Positions 18,425-31,007 of a stretch of 64,000 nt of DNA are shown one piece after another. A program made the position numbers and the translations under genes. Within the stretch, counting starts at the first letter, position 1. The number at the start of each line of letters is the position of its first letter. This DNA is from Sphingobium subterraneum (GTDB taxonomy: Bacteria; Pseudomonadota; Alphaproteobacteria; Sphingomonadales; Sphingomonadaceae): the NCBI RefSeq assembly GCF_014199435.1, contig NZ_JACIJP010000001.1:868001-932000 (forward strand). Reading direction: 5' to 3'. The notes below the pieces were generated by a model, which saw only the letters and a program-made list of their open reading frames with translations, was not told the DNA's origin and searched no databases.

Positions 18425-19450
18425 ATGCGGGCCACTGTTCTAGTCACCACCGTCCTGCTCACTGCCTGCATTCCAGGCGGCCAGCAGCACCGGCCCGTTG
18501 CGCAGATCCCCGCCGATCCCGAAGCCCTTCGCGATCCGCCTGAACCGGCTATGCCGCCTGCGCAGCCCAAGGCTGCGGCACCGGTGCCCGGGGGCGTGAT
18601 TCCCAACGCGGTCACCGTCCGCGCACAGGTCTATGTCGTCCAACCCGGCGATACGCTGCGTGGTGTGGGCAACCGCACTGGAGCGGGATCGGAAATCATC
18701 GCCAAGGCCAATCATCTGGCACCGCCGTTCGTCATCAAACCGGGGCAAAAGCTCGTCATTCCCGGCGGGCGCTATCATCTGGTCGAGGATGGGCAGACTG
18801 GCCTTGCCATTGCGCAGGCTTATGGTGTGCCGTGGAAAACGATCACGGCGCTCAACGCCATGTCGGAGCCGTTCGTCCTGCGCAAGGGCCAGCGCCTGCT
18901 CCTTCCGTCCCTTTCGACTGCATCGCCGTCACTCACACTCGAACAGCGCGCCGCCGCCTTCCGGCTCGACATTGATGACGCGCTCAGCGGGTCGAGCGAG
19001 GCGGCGGCCGACCCCGCCGACCGTCCCGCTCCACCGCCGCCCCGCTCGAAGCCCGCCTCCCCGGCCTTTTCGGGCAGCTTCGGCTGGCCGCTCAACGGGC
19101 GCATCATCCTGCCCTTCGGTCCGGCTAAGAACGGTGTGCGGAACAACGGCATCGACATTGCCGCCCCATCGGGCACGCCGGTTCGTGCGGCGGCCACGGG
19201 CACCGTGACCTTCGCGAGCACCTCGGTCAGCGTGTTCGGTGGCCTTGTGCTCATCGATCATGGGGCGGGCTGGATCAGCGCCTATGGCTATGTGCGCGAT
19301 CTCAATGTCGGCGTCGGGGACAAGGTCGCGCGCGGGACATCCATCGCCCTCACCGGGGACAGCGGCACCGGCAGCCAGCCGCGTCTCCATTTCGAGATCC
19401 GCAAGGACCGGAAGCCGATCAATCCCGTCGCGCGCATGTCCAAGCGCTGA
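18425..19450 (+). CDS. nlpD: NlpD-like LysM/M23 lipoprotein (amidase activator type)
   Basis: Lipoprotein (LTAC lipobox, Cys15) with two LysM peptidoglycan-binding motifs (about 69-113 and 117-161), a Pro/Ala linker, and an M23/LytM domain (about 225-335). The zinc site is degenerate: Asn230 where active M23 enzymes have His, Asp234 kept, Arg330 in place of the first His of HxH, and SAYGYV instead of YAHL. This matches the E. coli NlpD type, which activates the amidase AmiC during cell separation rather than cutting itself. An AmiC gene is not in the window. It lies 33 bp after surE with GGGGGAAGCG upstream. Confidence 0.88.
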   Translation: MRATVLVTTVLLTACIPGGQQHRPVAQIPADPEALRDPPEPAMPPAQPKAAAPVPGGVIPNAVTVRAQVYVVQPGDTLRGVGNRTGAGSEIIAKANHLAPPFVIKPGQKLVIPGGRYHLVEDGQTGLAIAQAYGVPWKTITALNAMSEPFVLRKGQRLLLPSLSTASPSLTLEQRAAAFRLDIDDALSGSSEAAADPADRPAPPPPRSKPASPAFSGSFGWPLNGRIILPFGPAKNGVRNNGIDIAAPSGTPVRAAATGTVTFASTSVSVFGGLVLIDHGAGWISAYGYVRDLNVGVGDKVARGTSIALTGDSGTGSQPRLHFEIRKDRKPINPVARMSKR

Positions 19451-19490
19451 TCGCGTGACATTGCGCGCATAAGTCCCTATCTGCGCGCGC

Positions 19491-20870
19491 ATGGCAACGT
19501 CTTTTCCTCCCGCGCCCAAAGTCGGCATGGTGTCGCTCGGCTGTCCCAAGGCTCTGGTCGACAGCGAGCGCATCCTCACGAAGCTGCGCTCGGACGGCTA
19601 TCAGATGTCGGCGGACTATGCGGGTGCGGATGTCGTGCTCGTCAACACCTGCGGCTTTCTCGACAGCGCGAAGGAAGAGAGTCTCGAAGCAATCGGCGAA
19701 GCCATGGCGGAAAACGGCCGTGTGATCGTTACCGGCTGCATGGGGAATGAAGCGGACGTCATCCGCGCCCGCTTCCCCGATGTGCTGGCTGTTACCGGCG
19801 CCCACCAATATGAGGATGTCGTCAACGCGGTGCATGATGCCGCGCCGCCCGTCCCCAACGCCTTTGTCGATCTGGTGCCGGAAGGCGGGCTGAAGCTCAC
19901 ACCCCGTCACTACAGCTATCTGAAGATTTCCGAGGGCTGCAACCACCGTTGCGCCTTCTGCATCATCCCTTCGCTGCGCGGCGACCTTGCCTCACGCCGG
20001 ATCGATGCTGTGCTGCGCGAGGCGGAAAAGCTCGTCTCGGCGGGCACGCGCGAACTGTTGGTGATCAGCCAGGATACCTCGGCCTATGGCGTCGATGTCC
20101 GGCATGAGGAGCGGATGTGGAAAGGCCACCCCGTTCGCACGCATATGACGGACCTTGCCGCCGCACTGGGAGATCTGGGCAGCGCTGCCGATCCGGTCTG
20201 GGTGCGCCTGCACTATGTCTATCCTTATCCTCATGTCGATCAGGTCATCCCCTTGATGGCGCAGGGCAAGTTGACGCCCTATCTCGACATCCCATTTCAG
20301 CACGCTTCTCCCAATGTTCTGAAAGCGATGAAGCGCCCGGCGAACGAAGCCAAGGTTCTCGAGCGCATCCGCAACTGGCGCTCCATCTGTCCGGACATCG
20401 CGATCCGCTCGTCCTTCGTCGTCGGCTTCCCCGGCGAGACCGAAGCGGATTTCCAGTATCTGCTCGACTGGCTCGATGAAGCGCAGCTCGACCGCGTCGG
20501 AGCGTTCCGGTTTGAGCCGGTGGAGGGCGCCGCGGCCAATGCCCTGCCCGATCCGGTGCCGGAAGCGGTCAAGGAAGAGCGCTACGCCCGGATCATGGAA
20601 AAGACCGCCGCGATCTCCGCCGCCAAGCTCCAGGCGAAGATCGGACGCGTGCTGCCCGTCATCATCGATGAAGTCGGCGAACCGGACGAAGACGGCAGCG
20701 TTGGCGCCACCGCCCGCAGTCAGGCCGACGCGCCGGAAATCGATGGCAATGTCTTCCTGCGCGATGTGCAGGTCGCGCATCCTGCACTCAAGGCCGGAGA
20801 CATCATCCCTGTCGCGATCGAGGATGCCGACGAACACGACCTTTATGGCGTCCCGTCCACGAGCGCCTAG
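19491..20870 (+). CDS. rimO: Ribosomal protein uS12 methylthiotransferase RimO
   Basis: Radical-SAM enzyme that methylthiolates an aspartate of ribosomal protein S12. 459 residues: N-terminal UPF0004 domain with cluster cysteines Cys18 (LGCPK), Cys54 (NTCGF) and Cys83 (GCMG); radical-SAM CxxxCxxC at Cys150, Cys154 and Cys157 (GCNHRCAFC); C-terminal TRAM domain. [10 protein letters not shown] and RGDLASR separate RimO from MiaB. It begins 40 bp after nlpD, with no strong ribosome site. Confidence 0.95.
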   Translation: MATSFPPAPKVGMVSLGCPKALVDSERILTKLRSDGYQMSADYAGADVVLVNTCGFLDSAKEESLEAIGEAMAENGRVIVTGCMGNEADVIRARFPDVLAVTGAHQYEDVVNAVHDAAPPVPNAFVDLVPEGGLKLTPRHYSYLKISEGCNHRCAFCIIPSLRGDLASRRIDAVLREAEKLVSAGTRELLVISQDTSAYGVDVRHEERMWKGHPVRTHMTDLAAALGDLGSAADPVWVRLHYVYPYPHVDQVIPLMAQGKLTPYLDIPFQHASPNVLKAMKRPANEAKVLERIRNWRSICPDIAIRSSFVVGFPGETEADFQYLLDWLDEAQLDRVGAFRFEPVEGAAANALPDPVPEAVKEERYARIMEKTAAISAAKLQAKIGRVLPVIIDEVGEPDEDGSVGATARSQADAPEIDGNVFLRDVQVAHPALKAGDIIPVAIEDADEHDLYGVPSTSA

Positions 20871-20873
20871 CGC

Positions 20874-21704
20874 CTAGACCCGGAACGCGTCCCGCCACTT
20901 CGGTCGTACAGCCACGAGCATCGCCCGGCTGAACGGCAGGTCCATCTGGTAGATCCCCTCCGCATAGGGTCCGGCCTCATAAGGGCCGATATACACCCGC
21001 AGCCGGTCAAGTGGTGCGCCCGCTTCGGAGGAAATTGGCAGCACCAGCTGTGCGGCCATATCCGGGCATCCGTTGAAGGGATCGTCGGGCGTAGCGCCGC
21101 TTTGCGGATCGCCGCCGCGCTTCTTGGCCCGCTCCCCGTCCAGCGCCTTGCAGAATGCATTGCGGGTGATCGCCGCCATCTTTTTCACATCCATCAGCGC
21201 GCCGATCGCCAGCCGCTTTTCCGTCTGGCGATCCCACAAGATGGCCGTGGAAATCGGCATGCCATGCGCGCCGCCGGTGTAAACATAGTCTTCGCTCTGC
21301 ATTATGAGCAGGCGCGGCGTGTCCGCAACGACCGCCCATTTTTCCTCGTAACTGTGCTGGCGATAGGGAAAGCCGTCTTTCTCCGCACTCTTGCGATCGT
21401 CCTTTGCCGCGCGCAGAGCATCCGCCTTGAGCGTGTCGGCATTGCCGCGCAGCCAGCTGTCGAGCTTCGGAATGGCCGCCGCTTCCCCCGGCCAGGCATA
21501 TGTGAAGTCGAGCGTGCCATCATCGGACGCCAGCGCGACCGGACTGACGGTTGCAGCCGCGGGCGTTGAAGGCGCGCTGCCGTTTACCGGCGTAGCGGCA
21601 TCGACCGCAACAACGGCCGGCGCTTGCCGGTTCTCGGCCCCGTCTTGCTTTCGGCATCCTGGCAAGGCCAGCAGCAGCACCGCCCATTTCATCCAACTCT
21701 GCAT
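20874..21704 (-). CDS. DUF3298/RsiV-like lipoprotein
   Basis: Predicted lipoprotein of 276 residues; the start at 21704 follows AAGGACAGGC. A hydrophobic leader WAVLLLALPGC gives a lipobox. A Pro/Ala/Val-rich linker follows, then a PdaC/RsiV-like fold with the DUF3298 hallmark DYVYTGGAHGMP and a following DRQTEKRL segment. Family members bind peptidoglycan or lysozyme or modify it; the function here is not known. It is convergent with rimO (three bases apart) and diverges from the aminopeptidase gene. Confidence 0.8.
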   Translation of the reverse strand: MQSWMKWAVLLLALPGCRKQDGAENRQAPAVVAVDAATPVNGSAPSTPAAATVSPVALASDDGTLDFTYAWPGEAAAIPKLDSWLRGNADTLKADALRAAKDDRKSAEKDGFPYRQHSYEEKWAVVADTPRLLIMQSEDYVYTGGAHGMPISTAILWDRQTEKRLAIGALMDVKKMAAITRNAFCKALDGERAKKRGGDPQSGATPDDPFNGCPDMAAQLVLPISSEAGAPLDRLRVYIGPYEAGPYAEGIYQMDLPFSRAMLVAVRPKWRDAFRV

Positions 21705-21763
21705 TGCCTGTCCTTCGTCCTTGCCCGCTTGTTCCTTCATGCCGCCCGCCCTACACAGGCGGA

Positions 21764-23161
<1,398 letters not shown>

Positions 23162-23222
23162 TACGGGGCGAAAGGCAATCATTTCTTGACCGGCATACTC
23201 CTTTCATCGCAGGAGCCTCGCG

Positions 23223-24134
23223 ATGAAGAACGAAAAAAATCTCGCCGCCGGAGCGTCGCCCGCGCGGGTCCAGTTTCACCTCTCGGGACGCTCGGTCAAG
23301 CTTGACGGGCGCATCCATGCCGTGCGCGGCGACCTTGCGGATTTCAGCCTCGCAGGCGTGCTTTTCGCACCGCATTACGCCAAGGCGCAGACCATGCACT
23401 GCTGCGTGGCAGGCGCATTTCTGCGCAGTTCGGGCCATCCGGACGCTGTAGCGGTTACACAACTGCTGTCGGGCGAGGCCTTTCACCTCCTCGACGTGAC
23501 AGGCGCATGGGCCTGGGGCTTTTGCGGACATGACGGTTATGTCGGTTATGTCGAACGCGACGCGCTCGACACAGGCGCGCTTGCGGCGACGCACCGCGTT
23601 ATCGCACCGTCCGCGCCGCTCTTCACGGACCCCGACATCAAGACGCCAGTCCGGGATATACTGCCCGCCGGTTCGCTCCTCGCCGGATCGGTAGAAGGCG
23701 CCTTCCTGATGACCGACGAAGGCGCGGCGCACCTGCGCCATCTGGCGCCAACCACCGAAACCGCGAACGACTGGGTCGCCGTCGCGCAGGATTATATCGG
23801 CCAGCCTTATGTCTGGGGTGGACGCGGCCATGGCGGCATCGACTGCTCGGGTCTGGTTCAGGTTGCGCTTGGCCGATGCGGCATCGCAGCGCCGCGCGAC
23901 AGCGATCTCCAGCGCGAGAGCATCGGCGCGCCGCTCGCGGATGACTCCCCGCTGCAGCGCGGCGATTTCGTTTTCTTTCCCGGGCATGTCGGCATTATGA
24001 CCGATGGAGAGAACCTGCTGCACGCCAATGCGTTCTGGATGCGCACGATGATCGAACCCCTAGCGGACGTCATCGCACGCCTCGCGCCCGACCACGAACA
24101 GCCGGTCCTCGCCCGGCGACGGATTACCCTATGA
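23223..24134 (+). CDS. NlpC/P60 (C40) family peptidase
   Basis: Probable gamma-D-glutamyl-diamino acid endopeptidase acting on murein peptides. 303 residues: two SH3-like regions (about 35-110 and 120-170), then the papain-like C40 domain with catalytic Cys208 in GGIDCSGLV, preceded by YVWGGRG, and the catalytic His in FPGHVGIM. No signal peptide is evident, so a role in recycling cytoplasmic muropeptides is possible. The ribosome site GCAGGAG lies before the ATG. It overlaps argC by ATGA. Confidence 0.9.
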   Translation: MKNEKNLAAGASPARVQFHLSGRSVKLDGRIHAVRGDLADFSLAGVLFAPHYAKAQTMHCCVAGAFLRSSGHPDAVAVTQLLSGEAFHLLDVTGAWAWGFCGHDGYVGYVERDALDTGALAATHRVIAPSAPLFTDPDIKTPVRDILPAGSLLAGSVEGAFLMTDEGAAHLRHLAPTTETANDWVAVAQDYIGQPYVWGGRGHGGIDCSGLVQVALGRCGIAAPRDSDLQRESIGAPLADDSPLQRGDFVFFPGHVGIMTDGENLLHANAFWMRTMIEPLADVIARLAPDHEQPVLARRRITL

Positions 24135-25057
24135 CCACACAGGTTTTTATCGACGGAGCTGTCGGCACCACCGGCCTCGAAATTCGCGATCGGCTCGACG
24201 GACGGAGCGAGTTCGCGCTCATCACCCTCGACGAAGCGCACCGCAAGGATCCCTCCGCACGGCGCGATGCGCTCAACGCCGCCGATGTTGTCATCCTCTG
24301 CCTGCCCGACGATGCCGCTCGGGAGGCCGTGGCGCTGATCGACAACGACCGTACGAAGGTGATCGACGCGTCCACCGCGCACCGCACGGCGCCGGGCTGG
24401 ACCTATGGTTTTCCCGAAGTCGTCGGCCGTGATGCGGTCGCTGCATCCTCGCGCGTCAGCAACCCGGGGTGCTATTCGACCGGCTTCATCGCGCTCGTCG
24501 CGCCGCTTGTGAGGGCAGGCCTGATCCCGGCGGACTGGCCGCTGTCAGCCAATGCCGTCTCGGGGTATTCCGGCGGTGGCAAAGCGATGATCGCCGAGTT
24601 TGAGGATGGCCCCGCCCCGACCGCGTGGCGGACCTACGCGCTCACCCTCGCGCACAAGCATGTGCCGGAGATGCAGGTGCATTGCGGCCTCGTCCACGCG
24701 CCTATTTTCGCACCGTCCGTTGCCAATCTCAACCGGGGCATGATTGTCGATGTCCCGCTGCCGCTGGCGGTGATCCCCGGCAAACCGTCGCCACAGGCGA
24801 TCCATGATGCGCTGGCGCAAGCCTATGCGGGTTCGCGGATCGTCAAGGTGATACCGAACGGCGACGAGACACTGCTCACGATAGAGCAGGTATCCGGCAC
24901 GGACCGGATCGAGCTTTACGTCTTTGCCAGGTCGGACGGATCGCAGGCACGGCTCGTGGCCGCGTTCGACAACCTTGGCAAGGGCGCGTCGGGCGCGGCG
25001 GTGCAGAACCTCAACATCCTCGCCGGACTGGACGAAGCGGCCGGGCTCAACCTCTAG
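24131..25057 (+). CDS. argC: N-acetyl-gamma-glutamyl-phosphate reductase (type 2)
   Basis: Third step of arginine synthesis: NADPH reduction of N-acetylglutamyl phosphate. 308 residues places it in the shorter type 2 subfamily. Rossmann start VFIDGAVGTTGLEI; catalytic Cys114 in SNPGCYSTG; the conserved segment SGYSGGGKAMIAEFE follows. The start overlaps the NlpC/P60 stop. The stop codon TAG (25055-25057) lies inside the left arm of a 147-bp palindromic element. argJ is at the far right of the window, so the arg genes are scattered. Confidence 0.95.
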   Translation: MTTQVFIDGAVGTTGLEIRDRLDGRSEFALITLDEAHRKDPSARRDALNAADVVILCLPDDAAREAVALIDNDRTKVIDASTAHRTAPGWTYGFPEVVGRDAVAASSRVSNPGCYSTGFIALVAPLVRAGLIPADWPLSANAVSGYSGGGKAMIAEFEDGPAPTAWRTYALTLAHKHVPEMQVHCGLVHAPIFAPSVANLNRGMIVDVPLPLAVIPGKPSPQAIHDALAQAYAGSRIVKVIPNGDETLLTIEQVSGTDRIELYVFARSDGSQARLVAAFDNLGKGASGAAVQNLNILAGLDEAAGLNL

Positions 25058-25200
25058 GGCCGATCGACATTCAGCTCTGACGGCCTGCAAATCGCGATTT
25101 TCCGTGCTTCCGGTGCTCACGTACTTGAGTACGCTGCGCTCCGGGTCACGCAAAACCACCATTTTCGTCACGTCATCATCTGAATGTCGATTGGCCCTAG
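25054..25200. repeat. 147-bp full-length imperfect palindrome (MITE/REP-like)
   Basis: The 21-bp ends 25054-25074 and 25180-25200 are inverted copies with one mismatch (CTAGGGCC...CATTCAG). The exact centre is CGTACT-TG-AGTACG (25120-25133). In between, the arms pair imperfectly: GATTTTCCGTG faces CACGCAAAACC, and CCGG near 25110 faces CCGG near 25142. The whole element can fold into one long hairpin. No coding capacity. It overlaps the argC stop and could serve as its terminator. Confidence 0.85.
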
Positions 25201-25205
25201 GACGA

Positions 25206-25415
25206 CTAATGCACCGTCCCCACCGGCGCGTTCACGGACATCAGCACGATGAACCGCTCGATCTGGCGCCAGCGACAGAAATGGATGTGGTTTCCCAGAT
25301 CGCGGCTCTTGTCCGCGCGGGTCGCCGCTTCATAGCCCGCATTGTCCCCAAAGCGCGCAATCAGTTCGGCCGCATCTTCGTAGCTCGTGCGGTCCGCTAA
25401 ATATGGCAGGTGCAT
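25206..25415 (-). CDS. Small protein of unknown function
   Basis: 69 residues from the ATG at 25415, which has GGGGAAAC just upstream. The composition is natural and helical: SYEDAAELIARFGDNAGYEAATRADKSRD is continuous, followed by LGNHIHFCRWRQIERFIVLM. The CRWRQIERxI ending resembles short conserved proteins I associate with sphingomonads; that is recollection, not a search. It lies on the opposite strand to argC, 5 bp from the palindromic element. Function unknown. Confidence 0.6.
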   Translation of the reverse strand: MHLPYLADRTSYEDAAELIARFGDNAGYEAATRADKSRDLGNHIHFCRWRQIERFIVLMSVNAPVGTVH

Positions 25416-25530
25416 GTTTCCCCACATTGGAAATTGGCCAGTCTCGCTTCACAGGTACAATAGCTGTGCCATTTCCGGGTGATCACCGCTGCCCGCGCAA
25501 CTCAGTGGTCAACGATTGGTTAGGCAAATG

Positions 25531-25580
25531 CCATATCGGGACAATTGTGCACTGGCGGGACGGTCCCAGTCCCGATATGG
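25531..25580 (+). promoter_or_regulatory. Perfect 12-bp inverted repeat with inner hairpin, leader of small membrane gene
   Basis: CCATATCGGGAC (25531-25542) pairs perfectly with GTCCCGATATGG (25569-25580). The 26-base loop contains GGGACGGTCCC (25556-25566), which can itself pair or compete, since GGGAC and GTCCC occur in both stems. It ends 10 bases before the ribosome site AGAGGTAA. Candidate operator or switchable leader. Confidence 0.6.
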
Positions 25581-25599
25581 CGCAATCCAGAGGTAAGCC

Positions 25600-25800
25600 A
25601 TGTCCGACGATCCCATGCCCCGACCGCACGACACTCCCCCCCGCAACCCGACGGGCGGGGGTGCGATCATTGCTCTGCTGGCGCTCGCTGGGGTGATTGG
25701 TGGCGGCTTGCTCAATCAGCCCAGCATCGGCCTCCTGGTTGGTCTCGGAGGGGGCGTTCTGATCGCCCTTGTCCTGTGGTGGCGTGAACGCGCTCGCTGA
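25600..25800 (+). CDS. Small membrane protein
   Basis: 66 residues with a Pro/Asp-rich cytoplasmic start, then two hydrophobic spans GAIIALLALAGVIGGGL (about 22-38) and IGLLVGLGGGVLIALVLW (about 43-60), ending in WRERAR. The AGAGGTAAGCC ribosome site is well placed. Family not recognised. It is preceded by the inverted-repeat leader and followed 37 bp later by the sorbosone-dehydrogenase-like gene, perhaps in one transcript. Confidence 0.65.
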   Translation: MSDDPMPRPHDTPPRNPTGGGAIIALLALAGVIGGGLLNQPSIGLLVGLGGGVLIALVLWWRERAR

Positions 25801-25837
25801 CTTGCCGCATCGGGCTCCTGCACCTATGTAAAGAGCC

Positions 25838-27163
25838 ATGAAAAAGAACCTCCTGATCCTGCTCGTCATGTTGCTCGTCCTTGCGGGCGTCGGTTGGTTC
25901 TTTGCGACCCGCGACGATATCGCCCAGTTGACCGATGCCCAGTCCGTCGGCCGCGAGCCGGTGTTCACGCCTCAGCGGCAGGAGACCTTTCCCACCGTCG
26001 AGACGGCCAAGGCGGTCGGCTGGAAGGGGGGAGAGGCGCCCCGCCCTGCCGCCGGACTGACTGTTGAGCGCTTCGCCGACGCTCTCAGCCATCCCCGATC
26101 AATGCTTCGTCTGCCCAATGGCGACCTGTTGGTGGCGGAAACGAACAGCCCCCCGCGCCCCACCAATGGCATCACCGATCGTATTCAGAACGCCCTGATG
26201 AAGCGCGTCGGAGCGGGCGACCCCTCCCCCAACCGCATCATCCTGCTGCGCGACACCAATGGTGATGGCAAGGCTGATGTGAAGACGACATTCCTTTCGG
26301 GCCTCAACTCGCCCTATGGAATGGCGTTGGTAGGCAAGACGCTCTACGTCGCCAACACCGATGCGCTGATGGCATTCCCTTATACAGAGGGCGCCACGAA
26401 GATCGACGGAAAGGGGCGCAAGATTGTGCGCCTTCCCGCCGATGCGCCGAATATGCACTGGACGCGTAACCTCATCGCCAGCCCGGACGGCAAGCTGCTC
26501 TATGTTGCGGTGGGCGCCAACAGCAACGTGGCGGAAAATGGTCTGGATGCCGAGATTAATCGCGCCGCCATCATAGAAATCAACCCCGCCAATGGCGATA
26601 ACCGCGTCTTTGCGTCCGGCCTTCGCAATCCCGTTGGTATGGCGTGGGAGCCGAAGAACGGAACGCTCTGGGCCGTGGTAAACGAGCGCGACATGCTCGG
26701 ATCCGACCTGGTCCCTGATTATCTGACCCGCGTCGAATTCGGGGCGTTCTACGGCTGGCCATGGAATTACTGGGGCGGCTATGAAGACAAGCGGGTCCAG
26801 CCCGCCCGCCCGGAAGTGCGCGAATATACCAAGCGGCCCGATTTCTCGCTCGGCAACCACGTGGCGCCCCTGGGTCTCACCTTTTCGACCGGTGCCAAGC
26901 TCGGCAACACCTTTGCCAACGGCGCATTCGTCGGGTTGCACGGCAGCTGGAACCGCTCGCCCCTGTCGGGATACAAGGTCGTGTTCGTGCCGTTCGACGC
27001 GACCGGTCGTCCGACCGGCAAGCCACTCGATGTTCTCACCGGCTTTGTCGACGCTCAGCAGCAGGCCCGTGGGCGCCCGGTCGACGTCGTGGTGAACGGG
27101 GATGGATCACTGTTGGTGAGCGATGACGTCGGTGGCGTGATCTGGCGCGTGCGGGCGCGGTAA
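25838..27163 (+). CDS. PQQ-dependent sugar dehydrogenase / sorbosone dehydrogenase family protein
   Basis: Periplasmic six-bladed beta-propeller protein of 441 residues with an N-terminal signal anchor (LLILLVMLLVLAGVGWFF). Family marks: LTVERFADALSHPRSML, LLVAETNS, RIILLRDTNGDGKAD (calcium-loop-like), GLNSPYGMALVG, LIASPDGKLLYVAVGANSN, GLRNPVGMAWEP and GLHGSWNRSPLSGYKV. L-sorbosone dehydrogenases and aldose dehydrogenases share this fold. The substrate is not predictable, and no PQQ synthesis gene is in the window. Convergent with ligA. Confidence 0.85.
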   Translation: MKKNLLILLVMLLVLAGVGWFFATRDDIAQLTDAQSVGREPVFTPQRQETFPTVETAKAVGWKGGEAPRPAAGLTVERFADALSHPRSMLRLPNGDLLVAETNSPPRPTNGITDRIQNALMKRVGAGDPSPNRIILLRDTNGDGKADVKTTFLSGLNSPYGMALVGKTLYVANTDALMAFPYTEGATKIDGKGRKIVRLPADAPNMHWTRNLIASPDGKLLYVAVGANSNVAENGLDAEINRAAIIEINPANGDNRVFASGLRNPVGMAWEPKNGTLWAVVNERDMLGSDLVPDYLTRVEFGAFYGWPWNYWGGYEDKRVQPARPEVREYTKRPDFSLGNHVAPLGLTFSTGAKLGNTFANGAFVGLHGSWNRSPLSGYKVVFVPFDATGRPTGKPLDVLTGFVDAQQQARGRPVDVVVNGDGSLLVSDDVGGVIWRVRAR

Positions 27164-27169
27164 CCCGCC

Positions 27170-29295
<2,126 letters not shown>

Positions 29296-29330
29296 ATTGG
29301 GGGTGGCGGAAACACACACAACTATCTCCA

Positions 29331-30995
29331 TCACACCCGCTCCAGCAGCCGGTCCGCCTGCGCACGCGCCTCGGCGGTGATGTCCGCGCCGGAGAGCATC
29401 CGCGCGATCTCTTCGCGCCGTCCGCTCTCGTCCAGCGGCCGCACATCGGTACGCGTCACGGTGCCGACCGAGGATTTCGCGATAAGAAGATGTTGCCCGC
29501 CCCGCGCCGCGACTTGGGGTGAGTGCGTCACCACCAGCAACTGCGTGCTCTGCGCCAGACGCGCGAGCCGCTCCCCAATAGCCGACGCCACCGCGCCGCC
29601 CACGCCCCGGTCGATTTCGTCGAAGATGATTGTCTGCGCCCCACCCTCTTCCGCCAGTGCCACTTTCAGCGCGAGGATGAAGCGCGACAGTTCGCCGCCG
29701 CTCGCAATTTTGGTCAGCGGCGCAAACGGCGCGCCCGGGTTGGTGGAAATCAGGAACTCCACCCGGTCCATGCCGCGCTCGCTCCATTGCCCCTCGGTAA
29801 GCGGCTCGACCAAGGTACGGAACCGCGCGGCGTCAAGCTTCAACGGCGCCAGTTCGGCCGCCACCGCCGCATCCAGCCGTGCGGCCGCTGCGCTCCGCTG
29901 CTCACTCAGCGCCTGCGCCGCCGCACCATAAGCCGCCTGCGCCGCCTGCGCTGCGCGTTCCAGCTCCACCAGACCTTCGGCCCCGGCTTCGATCCGCCCC
30001 AGCTTCTCCTGCATCTCGGCCAACAGATCAGCCAACGCATCGGGCTGCACCTGATGCTTGCGGGCGAGCGCGCGCAGCTCGAACAACCGCGTCTCGATGC
30101 TCTCCAGCCGGTCGGGATCATAGACCAGTGCCTCGGTGGCACGTGCCAGATGGTCCTGCGCCTCGCTCGCCTCTATGACCGCCCGGTCCAGCGCAGACAG
30201 GGCCTCGGCCAACAATTCATGGTCCGGCGCGATCCGGTCCAGCCGCCGTGCCGCCTGCCGCAATTGCGCAATGCCCCCGTCCGACCCGTCGAGCAGGTCC
30301 GTCACGCTGGTCAAATCGTCGGTCAGGCGCGCGCCCTTCTGCATCGCCGCACGCGCATCAGCGAGCGTCTCCTCTTCCCCCGGCTCTGGTGCGAAGGTCG
30401 TGAGTTCGCCGATGGCATGAGCGAGATAATCGCGGTCCCGCTCGGCATTCGTCACATCCGTTCGCGCGGCATCCAGTGCCTCACGCGCGCGCTTCCATGC
30501 GCCATAAGCTGCGCTCACCGCCGCAACATCGCACTGCCCGAAACTGTCCAACAGGGTGCGGTGCCCCGCCGGGTTCAGCAAGCCCCGGTCGTCATGCTGC
30601 CCATGGATCTCGACCAGCAGCGCACCGACATCGCGGAGCGTAGCGGCGGAGACCGGCTGACCGTTAATGAAGGCACGGCTTCCGCCATCGCTCTTGAGGG
30701 TGCGCCGGATCAGCAGCGGTTCGCCCGGCTCGGCCTCGATCCCCTGTTCGCCGATCAGCGCGTCGATCCGGTCGCGACAGGCGGCGGTGTCGAATGTTGC
30801 GGCGACGCTCGCCTGCGCCTCGCCATGGCGTACCAGCCCGCTGTCCGCCCGCGCGCCCAGCGTCAGCCCCAGCGAATCCAGCAGGATCGACTTGCCCGCT
30901 CCGGTCTCGCCGGTGAGCACGCCCAGCCCGGCGTCAAATTCCAGATCAAGTTCCTCGATCAGAACGATGTTGCGGATGGAGAGTGCAGTCAGCAT
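29331..30995 (-). CDS. recN: DNA repair protein RecN
   Basis: SMC-like ATPase for double-strand-break repair. 554 residues: N-terminal ABC half with Walker A GETGAGKS (29-36), Q-loop region EIHGQHDDRGLL, a long central coiled coil, then the signature ASGGELSRFILALK, Walker B TIIFDEIDRGVGG and H-loop VTHSPQVAARG. The GGCGGGGAG ribosome site abuts the ATG. It starts 12 bases after bamD and ends 61 bases before ligA. Confidence 0.97.
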   Translation of the reverse strand: MLTALSIRNIVLIEELDLEFDAGLGVLTGETGAGKSILLDSLGLTLGARADSGLVRHGEAQASVAATFDTAACRDRIDALIGEQGIEAEPGEPLLIRRTLKSDGGSRAFINGQPVSAATLRDVGALLVEIHGQHDDRGLLNPAGHRTLLDSFGQCDVAAVSAAYGAWKRAREALDAARTDVTNAERDRDYLAHAIGELTTFAPEPGEEETLADARAAMQKGARLTDDLTSVTDLLDGSDGGIAQLRQAARRLDRIAPDHELLAEALSALDRAVIEASEAQDHLARATEALVYDPDRLESIETRLFELRALARKHQVQPDALADLLAEMQEKLGRIEAGAEGLVELERAAQAAQAAYGAAAQALSEQRSAAAARLDAAVAAELAPLKLDAARFRTLVEPLTEGQWSERGMDRVEFLISTNPGAPFAPLTKIASGGELSRFILALKVALAEEGGAQTIIFDEIDRGVGGAVASAIGERLARLAQSTQLLVVTHSPQVAARGGQHLLIAKSSVGTVTRTDVRPLDESGRREEIARMLSGADITAEARAQADRLLERV

Positions 30996-31007
30996 CTCCC
31001 CGCCGCC

